Both the position numbers and the translations under genes were made by a program. A DNA stretch of 38,621 nt from Bacillota bacterium (GTDB lineage Bacteria; Bacillota; Sulfobacillia; Sulfobacillales; Sulfobacillaceae). Position 1 is the first letter of the stretch, and each line of letters begins with the position of its first letter. The notes under the pieces are model-generated. The model searched no databases and was not told the origin of the DNA. It saw nothing but the letters and a program-made list of their open reading frames with translations. Positions 33,247 through 38,621 of this stretch are shown in pieces. The stretch lies in contig JAJZZH010000136.1 in assembly GCA_021797675.1 (NCBI GenBank), positions 1 to 38,621 of the forward strand, written 5' to 3'.

Positions 33247-33492
33247 GTGAGTTGGCTTATCTTGCAACGGCTCGACGACTTGAAGGGACAAATTGGTGCC
33301 GTAGACGGACGGTTTGCTGCCATAGAGCGACGGTTTGAAGCTATGGACCGGCGATTTGAAGCTATGGACCGGCGATTTGACGGGGTGGATCGACGATTTG
33401 AGGTCATGGAGCGACATTGGTTGTGGTCGATTTCTCTTATTGCCGTTATGGCTTTAGGGTTGTTGGCCAAGTTATGGCTTCCGGGAGCTTGA
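33247..33492 (+). CDS. Small coiled-coil protein with C-terminal membrane anchor
   Basis: The protein is about 81 aa. I chose GTG 33247, preceded by GAGGAAAGA at 6 bases; an upstream TTG at 33181 is possible. Residues 10-55 are a heptad coiled coil (RRFEAMD repeated with variations). It is encoded by five 21-bp DNA units at 33304-33408, two of which are nearly identical. Residues 59-78 form one hydrophobic helix ending in LWLPGA. This is the architecture of the XhlA-like and similar short coiled-coil membrane proteins. Function unknown. The minus-strand frame opposite it is a shadow. Confidence 0.65.
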   Translation: MSWLILQRLDDLKGQIGAVDGRFAAIERRFEAMDRRFEAMDRRFDGVDRRFEVMERHWLWSISLIAVMALGLLAKLWLPGA

Positions 33493-34718
33493 TCCCGGGC
33501 AGCTTTGGAATTAGCTTTCCTCAAAACCCAATTCTCAATACTGACTAACTGTGGGCTCTTGCCCAAAGACTACCATGGTATACAAAAATAAACAAACGCG
33601 TCCCACTTGTTGGGTGGATTGGATGCAATCCATCGTCAAATCTCGAATCATTGTACGCTCGGCTTGGAAAAGGATCAGAGTGCCTATCGGCGGTCCTTTG
33701 GCAATCTTCGGGCACGGGCCGCGGCTTCCAACACGCTTGTGCCCTCAGCAGATACACGCCCTCAGTCCTGTCGACGACCATTTGACGCATTGTGGAACTT
33801 CGATGGGTTCCTCCGAGACTGCCTGCTTGCGCTCGATTCCTGCGTGCATTGGGCGTTTGCGGCGACAACGCTTACAACCGACACCGACACCGGATTGGTT
33901 AAGCCCACCCGACAATTGGCTACGGTATGGAAACGACTCGTGGCTGCCATCCCGAAAGATGATCGAGTCCGCAGTGAGCGACTAATAATCTGTTCACGAG
34001 CACAGCGCGGATCGTTTACTTCTGTCAGGGTATTTCTGGAATACGATTGCCTTCGTTCATCGGAACTCCATGGCGAACCCGCCGCCGTTCTTCCTGCACG
34101 GAATCGGCCGCGGGACTGCAAGGCCACGGTCACCCGGGCCACGTACCGAACGGTAGCGCGTGGCCCACAAGGATGCGCGCATACGCATGGTTTGCTGCTC
34201 GACAGGGCGTTGATTCTCGGAGAGCCAGACCCGCGCCCCAACCTTGGTTGACTGTTACGGTGCGCCCTCCTTGTTTCTTTGCTGGGAGCCTGAGATCAGG
34301 GCGATGCGAAGGCTGCGAATCCGCGTGGACGCCGGGACACGGTCCGAAGGGCTGCTTCGGCGAGGCGACTCGGCGGGTTTCTGAACGCGCTAACGATCCA
34401 CCCTTCGGGATCTTTAGATCGGGGGCTCGGGGCCGGTCGATCGCCCCTTGCGGCCGAAGCCCCCATCAAGACGGTCCGTTAGGCACGGAGAATCTTCTCT
34501 GTTGGAACCTATCCCGCGCATCGGTGGCAACGGCATAATGACTCGCGTACGGGGTGCAGCAGCGCCCGCCGCGGTCGCCGAACGGCGTGTCCCTAGTGGC
34601 GACTTCGGCCGATGGCGCTGACACCCGAACGTCATCCGGACCGGGCAGCCCGGCGATCCCTCACAACCAGGGGATGATAAGCCTGGTCTCCCGGTCACGA
34701 CCAAGGAGGTTCGGTTTT
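33493..34718. other. Gene-poor stretch with an ISL3-like end
   Basis: GGCTCTTGCCCAAAGACT at 33554-33571 matches 16 of 18 bases of the left end of the MITE (at 14415 and 38567), so an ISL3-type element end is present here. I found no matching right end and no recognisable transposase in the next kilobase. The open frame at 33607-34251 lacks a ribosome site and known motifs. The remainder to 34718 shows no gene that I can support. It is probably a decayed insertion plus the leader of the next gene. Confidence 0.45.
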
Positions 34719-35183
34719 ATGGAGTCCCTGCGTACGTCTTCCGAATTTCCGCAGGCTGCGCCAACGTCGTTCACCCTGCGGAAGGTGCATATCTTACGCT
34801 TGACCTGCGTGTTTTTTGCCTTGTGCAATGTCGCCGCCCACGTCTACGCGACCCCGGGTGCGACCCCCATCACGACCTGGTGGATCGACGTCGAGATCGC
34901 GGCCTACGGCCTCATCGCGGTCATCTACCTCTTCGGCCTGCGGATGTTTTACTGGCCCCCCATCGCGTTTACCGCCTTCACCATGGTCATGTTTTTCTTG
35001 AGTGGGTGGTTCGCGATGGGTCCCATCGATCCAACGCCATTGGTCGGTCACCTGCAGCTTCTGCACTATTCTTTTGGCCGCGGATTTTCGGTATTGTCCT
35101 GGCTTTACCTGCTCATTGCAGGGGGGATCATGCTCAAACAGGACCCGGGAAGCCAGATTAACGAACTCCTGAAACAGAGTTAA
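34719..35183 (+). CDS. Four-helix membrane protein, unknown
   Basis: The protein is 154 aa. ATG 34719 follows AAGGAGG at 8 bases. After about 24 polar residues, four hydrophobic segments are seen, around 27-46, 58-80, 84-104 and 120-142. The short polar C-terminus ends NELLKQS. No family is recognised. It is followed after 49 bases by the first atypical response regulator, in the same direction, so the two may be co-transcribed. Confidence 0.7.
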   Translation: MESLRTSSEFPQAAPTSFTLRKVHILRLTCVFFALCNVAAHVYATPGATPITTWWIDVEIAAYGLIAVIYLFGLRMFYWPPIAFTAFTMVMFFLSGWFAMGPIDPTPLVGHLQLLHYSFGRGFSVLSWLYLLIAGGIMLKQDPGSQINELLKQS

Positions 35184-35232
35184 GCGGTGAGGATGCGCCG
35201 ATTGACCGCAGCAGGAAAGGGGGGCTGGCGCC

Positions 35233-35967
35233 ATGCGGCAGATTCGGGTGGCTATCTTGGGCGACAGTGAGCTCGAGAACGAAGGCCTGTGTCATGTGCT
35301 CCGAAAGCATCCCGACCTGGTGCCGTGTTGTCATGGTGTGGTATCGGTGCGTGATGTCGTTGCATCAGAGGATCTCTGCGACGGTCTCCGCAGCGACGTC
35401 ACCGTGATGCTGCTGCCCCTTGGACTCCTGTACACGGTGATTTCCCGGTGGCGAGCTGGTCATCCCAGCGAGCCCATCCTCGCTATTGTGAAGGGTTCCG
35501 GGCATGGGAATGCCGTGGGCCGCCTGCTCGACGCGGGGGTCGCCGGGATCCTAAGCACGTTGGACCCGTGGGCGGTGGCCAGCCTGGTTCGCCTGGTCCA
35601 TAACCACGTGGGCGTCGTGGAAGCGACGATGGTTCGCCGGATGTTGCAGGAGACTCGGGAAAGCGGGTTTAGTCCGTCCCGCATGGTTCCCCTCGACGAT
35701 CACGTCTGGGAACTCCTCGCTCGGGGATGGTCCAATCCCCAGATTGCGACCGCATGTGGTCTGTCGCTGGCGCAGACCAAACATGCAGTGCATCGCATTT
35801 TGCACTACCTAGGCGTTACCAGTCGCACCCAGGCCGCCCTGGCCTACGCCGGGGAAACCCTGGAGGAGTCGTCGGGGCTCGAGGCGGAGTCGGCGAGCGC
35901 ACGTCCTGCGCGCTCGCCGGTTTCGGTCCGGCCGTCGCACGACGAGATAAGGAGGTCGGTACGATGA
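35233..35967 (+). CDS. NarL/LuxR-type regulator with degenerate receiver
   Basis: The protein is 244 aa and ATG 35233 follows AGGAAAGGGG. The N-terminal 125 residues have the shape of a response-regulator receiver (VAILGDSELENEGL ... SDVTVMLLPLG ... AGVAGILSTLDPWAV). The phospho-acceptor position is L60 instead of Asp, and the conserved Lys is absent. Residues 153-205 form a LuxR helix-turn-helix (LLARGWSNPQIATACGLSLAQTKHAVHRIL). It should bind DNA without classical phosphorylation. The last 35 residues are a polar, low-complexity tail. It overlaps the next gene as ATGA. No histidine kinase is near. Confidence 0.82.
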   Translation: MRQIRVAILGDSELENEGLCHVLRKHPDLVPCCHGVVSVRDVVASEDLCDGLRSDVTVMLLPLGLLYTVISRWRAGHPSEPILAIVKGSGHGNAVGRLLDAGVAGILSTLDPWAVASLVRLVHNHVGVVEATMVRRMLQETRESGFSPSRMVPLDDHVWELLARGWSNPQIATACGLSLAQTKHAVHRILHYLGVTSRTQAALAYAGETLEESSGLEAESASARPARSPVSVRPSHDEIRRSVR

Positions 35968-36266
35968 TCACCCTGACGGTCGTGGTGGCGTTAGAGATGA
36001 GCGTGGTCGTGGGAGCGATGGGAGGGGCCATGGTGCGGATGATTTGCGACATTCACCGATTGCCGTCGCATACCCCGCACGCCCCGGTCATCGTGGGTCG
36101 CGGTGCAGAGAAATGGGTGATGCGGTCGCCGACTGCCGTCTGGCGGATTACGTCCGATTCCCCTCAGCCCATGTCCCGTCCGATCCTCCGCGCGCTGCCC
36201 TCCAAGCCCCCGGGTAGGCTGCACGTCGTGCCTCGCGATTCGCCCCCGGACCACGTGCGTAGATGA
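35964..36266 (+). CDS. Small protein with N-terminal membrane helix
   Basis: The protein is 100 aa. ATG 35964 follows AAGGAGG and overlaps the stop of the preceding regulator as ATGA, which argues that it is a real coupled gene. Residues 2-27 are a hydrophobic helix. The rest is basic and proline-rich with no recognised domain. It sits between two atypical regulators and could be a membrane tether or sensor partner for them, which is only an inference. Confidence 0.55.
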   Translation: MITLTVVVALEMSVVVGAMGGAMVRMICDIHRLPSHTPHAPVIVGRGAEKWVMRSPTAVWRITSDSPQPMSRPILRALPSKPPGRLHVVPRDSPPDHVRR

Positions 36267-36481
36267 CTTCGCTGCCGTCGGTGATCGGTTGCGAAGAGCT
36301 CTTGGCAGCCCGCAGAGGACGGATGGCGCCGTGGTCACGGTCTACTTTGCGCGAACCGCGTCATCGGCACACGATGGTGAACCCGGTCACGGGGCCGCCT
36401 GTCCCAAGGGAGTCCGGGGTCGAGGAGGCAATGAGGGGTCCAAGCACCGGCGCGAACCCTAGGTTGGACCCAGGGGGGACG

Positions 36482-37180
36482 GTGAAGACGTTGGAATCCT
36501 GGCAGGTGGCATTGGTGGATGGTCATGATCTGGTCCGCATGGGATTGCGGACCTTGATTGCGGGCCAACTCGATATGAGTGTGGGTTGCCAGAGTGCCAC
36601 AGGAGCGGACGCGCTGGCCTCCGTGCCCCATCACGCCGATATCGCGATACTCGGTATTCGGCTGCCCGACGGATCGGGGCTTGACATCTGTCGGCAAATT
36701 CGCGCCCGGGATCCCCATGTGAGTGTCATGATTTTCACGATCGTTGCCGCGGCGGACATGGTGGCTAAAGCCTTGGATTACGGTGCGTCGGCATATGTCC
36801 TGAAAAGCGCCTCCGCCTCCCGAATTTTGGAGGCCATTCGTACCGTCGCCGAGGGAGGACTGTGGTTTAGTCCCGAGGTGGCCGAGACCGTTCAGCACCA
36901 CCTGCGCAATCCTCATGCACCAGCGCATCCCATCCTTGCTCTCTCCGCCCGCGAGCGCGCCGTGGTGCGCCAGATAGCGAACGGGAAGACCAATCCGGAA
37001 ATTGCCAGGGAGCTCGGACTGAGCAACACGACCGTGAAGCATTACGTCAGCAGTCTGCTCGGCAAATTGGGATTGGAGCACCGTGCCGAGGCGGCCGCCT
37101 TGTTTGCCCGTTATCGAGAGGAACATGGTTCTCGAGAAGAAACGGGCCGGTATCGATCTCTCGATGCCAAGGCGAGGTGA
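36482..37180 (+). CDS. NarL-type regulator lacking phospho-Asp
   Basis: The protein is about 232 aa. GTG 36482 after AGGGGGG is the best start; the frame is open from 36263, but that part does not resemble a receiver. The receiver (1-125) has VDGHDLVRMG, with one of the two acidic residues replaced by Gly. It also has ADIAILGIRLPDGSG, where the phospho-acceptor Asp is G58. T86 and K108 are kept. The LuxR helix-turn-helix at 152-212 is fully canonical (LSARERAVVRQIANGKTNPEIARELGLSNTTVKHYVSSLLGKL). It therefore looks like a functional DNA-binding protein with a phosphorylation-independent receiver. Confidence 0.85.
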   Translation: MKTLESWQVALVDGHDLVRMGLRTLIAGQLDMSVGCQSATGADALASVPHHADIAILGIRLPDGSGLDICRQIRARDPHVSVMIFTIVAAADMVAKALDYGASAYVLKSASASRILEAIRTVAEGGLWFSPEVAETVQHHLRNPHAPAHPILALSARERAVVRQIANGKTNPEIARELGLSNTTVKHYVSSLLGKLGLEHRAEAAALFARYREEHGSREETGRYRSLDAKAR

Positions 37181-37206
37181 CGAGGAAGCCGCGGCAACGG
37201 CCTTGT

Positions 37207-37245
37207 CATCGCTGAACCCCTCCGGGGATCAGCGATGTTTCTGCT
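37207..37245 (+). terminator. Rho-independent terminator
   Basis: CATCGCTGA (37207-37215) pairs perfectly with TCAGCGATG (37229-37237), and CCCC/GGGG inside the loop extends the stem. TTTCTGCTC follows. It lies 26 bases after the second regulator stop and probably ends the regulator operon. Confidence 0.8.
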
Positions 37246-38029
37246 CCGTCTGATCGGTGAACGCCCTGCCAAATTCACCGGTTCGGCGCGTTGTGCGTCG
37301 CACCGCTCACCGGAGCAAAATCCGTCGTGGAGTCTTTGGGGAGCAGACCATTGCATGCCCCTATGGCTGTGGGGCTCGATCGACGTGCTGGGCGCGGGCT
37401 GATCACCCATCCAAACGGAACCGACGATGCCTGGAAGACCGTGCTGACGCGCCTGAGTCCAGAACACTGGTCGGATTGCCAGGCCAGTTGGACGATGATC
37501 GTTGCGGACGACGGAACCGCCCCCACATGAATTTCCGCGATTTCCCACGCGGCGAGCGTTATCGCATACCGTACATGGCTCCTCGAAGGTCCGCCTGCCT
37601 GATGGTAGGAAAGGGAATGATCGGTGGAGCCGAGTCGGCCTGTGGCCCTGTCATCCAGCATGGGGCAAGGCAACAGCCTTGAGGAAGCCGACAGGTTAGA
37701 GCATCACACGACCGCCGCCCCGAGGTTGCCTGTCGACTAACGCTCAATGCGTCGCTGTCAGACAATGCCATGCAATTGCCGAATATTCGGAGTTGATTTA
37801 TCCTAGTAATGATCTCGCGCACTGGAAGTTTCGGCCCGGTATTTGCAGAAAACTGTGCATGAGAAGCCGATAACGCTTGCGGTGAAGGGGATTGGATTGG
37901 TCGTTCGCGTGGGGATCATCGTTTTCAACCACGGGATGACGGTGCATTGTCGCCGGCGATAACGTCCAATCGCCATGGCTCCTCGCCTCACGGTGAGGCA
38001 TGAAAGCCAATAAGGGGGGTTTTAGGGAG
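37246..38029. other. Long stretch without a recognised gene
   Basis: About 780 bases separate the terminator from the next supported gene. Several frames of 60-145 codons overlap here on both strands, but none has both a ribosome site and a recognisable protein. Base composition falls towards 37740-38000, which fits a promoter-containing upstream region, but I cannot name the boxes. Confidence 0.45.
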
Positions 38030-38221
38030 ATGCGCCACGCAAAGATCTGGTGGAACCAACAGCATTTTTGGACGATGGTTGGTATGGCTCTCTTTGTCTT
38101 TCTAAACGCTAAGGGCTGGGGAATCTCCAAAGTCAGTGGCACGGACATGCTGGCGCTCGGTGGAGTCGTCGCCGCCTGGATTATCTTTGACGAACTGCGT
38201 GATCATAGGTCTGCGGGATAA
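38030..38221 (+). CDS. Small two-helix membrane protein
   Basis: The protein is 63 aa. ATG 38030 follows AAGGGGGG at 10 bases; an in-frame ATG at 38000 is less well placed. Residues 13-31 (FWTMVGMALFVFLNAKGWG) and 39-55 (LALGGVVAAWIIFDELR) are hydrophobic. It ends in a charged tail. No family is recognised. Confidence 0.6.
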   Translation: MRHAKIWWNQQHFWTMVGMALFVFLNAKGWGISKVSGTDMLALGGVVAAWIIFDELRDHRSAG

Positions 38222-38241
38222 CACGGCAGTCATTGTAATTA

Positions 38242-38475
38242 CTAAGGCGAGGCGATGCCGTTCGGCATCGCCTCGCCTCGTCCATGGTATTCGGTCGGAG
38301 CAGATGGTATTTCCGTATTTGGGGTTGAGAGGCTCGGCGACCCCGGGGGCGCCGCGAGGTCCTCGCCGGCCACGTCGGCCCGAATCGCGAGGCCATCATA
38401 GGCGCCGTGGTACCAGACCTCGACGGTGTCGGGCTGGTGGATCCCTCGCTTGCCAGAAAGTGGCGACGTATCCAT
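38242..38475 (-). CDS. Possible small hypothetical protein
   Basis: A 77-aa frame starts at ATG 38475, with a weak AGGA upstream. The sequence (PDTVEVWYHGAYDGLAIRADV) is not low-complexity and looks protein-like, but I recognise no family. The last codons overlap the strong hairpin at 38245-38278, which could act as its terminator because TTAGTAATT follows on this strand. Confidence 0.3.
   Translation of the reverse strand: MDTSPLSGKRGIHQPDTVEVWYHGAYDGLAIRADVAGEDLAAPPGSPSLSTPNTEIPSAPTEYHGRGEAMPNGIASP
38245..38278. terminator. Strong 15-bp hairpin
   Basis: AGGCGAGGCGATGCC (38245-38259) pairs perfectly with 38264-38278 around a GTTC loop. It lies 24 bases after the plus-strand membrane-protein gene. 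There is no T-run on the plus strand. On the minus strand TTAGTAATT follows. It may terminate in both directions. Confidence 0.65.
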
Positions 38476-38566
38476 CGTTTCCTATCTGGCAGGGATACCG
38501 CAGATTGGCCCATTCGTTTCGCGTGGACTGTCTGGTTCAACGAAAGAGGTTACAGGGCGGGTTTCG

Positions 38567-38621
38567 GGCTCTTGCACAAAGGCTGCTATCAACCGTTGAG
38601 GCCAGTTCTCGGAGTAAAGCA
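38567..38621 (+). mobile_element. Second MITE copy, cut by the window end
   Basis: The last 55 bases start with GGCTCTTGCACAA and are identical to 14415-14469. This is the left end of the same ISL3-type element. Only this part is in the window, so it cannot be told whether it is another MITE or a full-length element carrying the transposase. Confidence 0.85.

Noticed and set aside
33304-33408. Five 21-bp repeats considered as a CRISPR-like or regulatory array
   Set aside because: They are in frame and encode coiled-coil heptads without spacers, so they are coding repeats.
33607-34251. Plus-strand frame of 214 codons
   Set aside because: No ribosome site, no motif, and it lies in a stretch starting with an ISL3-like end; probably non-coding.

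Overview
The window looks like a chromosomal segment of a GC-rich, monoderm-type bacterium. Codon use, strong GGAGG ribosome sites and the general gene style suggest a thermoacidophilic Firmicute such as Sulfobacillus. That placement is my inference; no rRNA or marker gene is present to prove it. No tRNA, rRNA or CRISPR array was seen.

Left part (1-12.9 kb, almost all minus strand). After mobile-element scars and a helix-hairpin-helix protein of unknown function (628-1344), there is a long carbohydrate cluster read right to left. It comprises a GH2 beta-mannosidase-like enzyme, an oligosaccharide-binding protein without its own permease, a YhfZ-like regulator, and six tightly overlapping genes. 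Those six are a BadF/BadG-type sugar kinase, a PfkB/LacC-type kinase, a DhnA-type class I aldolase, an alkyl-DHAP-synthase-like FAD oxidoreductase, a two-cluster 4Fe-4S protein and a cupin phosphoglucose isomerase. The kinase-isomerase-kinase-aldolase set reads as a complete sugar-to-triose route. The FAD/Fe-S pair is the unexplained part. A perfect 18-bp palindrome sits over the likely start of transcription upstream of the GH2 gene.

Middle (12.9-15.4 kb) is a mobile-element graveyard. It holds an IS4-family transposase broken by two frameshifts, a perfect 26-bp palindrome, and a 167-bp MITE with ISL3-type ends and an 8-bp target duplication. The last 55 bases of the window are the start of a second, identical copy of that MITE.

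Right-centre (15.4-32.6 kb). A plus-strand ABC operon (binding protein, small membrane protein, two permeases, two ATPases) is followed by a decayed GH38-type gene remnant, a GntR/LacI-type regulator and an intact GH38-like alpha-mannosidase. Facing it is a second complete ABC operon on the minus strand. Its binding protein is a close paralogue of the orphan binding protein at 8.6-10.2 kb, so the two probably share one transporter. Both ABC operons carry a perfect GC-rich stem-loop just after the binding-protein gene. Together these genes suggest uptake and intracellular breakdown of mannose-containing oligosaccharides.

Right end (32.6-38.6 kb) has small and poorly known genes. These are a coiled-coil membrane protein built on 21-bp repeats, a four-helix membrane protein, and a compact group with two NarL/LuxR-type regulators that both lack the phospho-acceptor aspartate.
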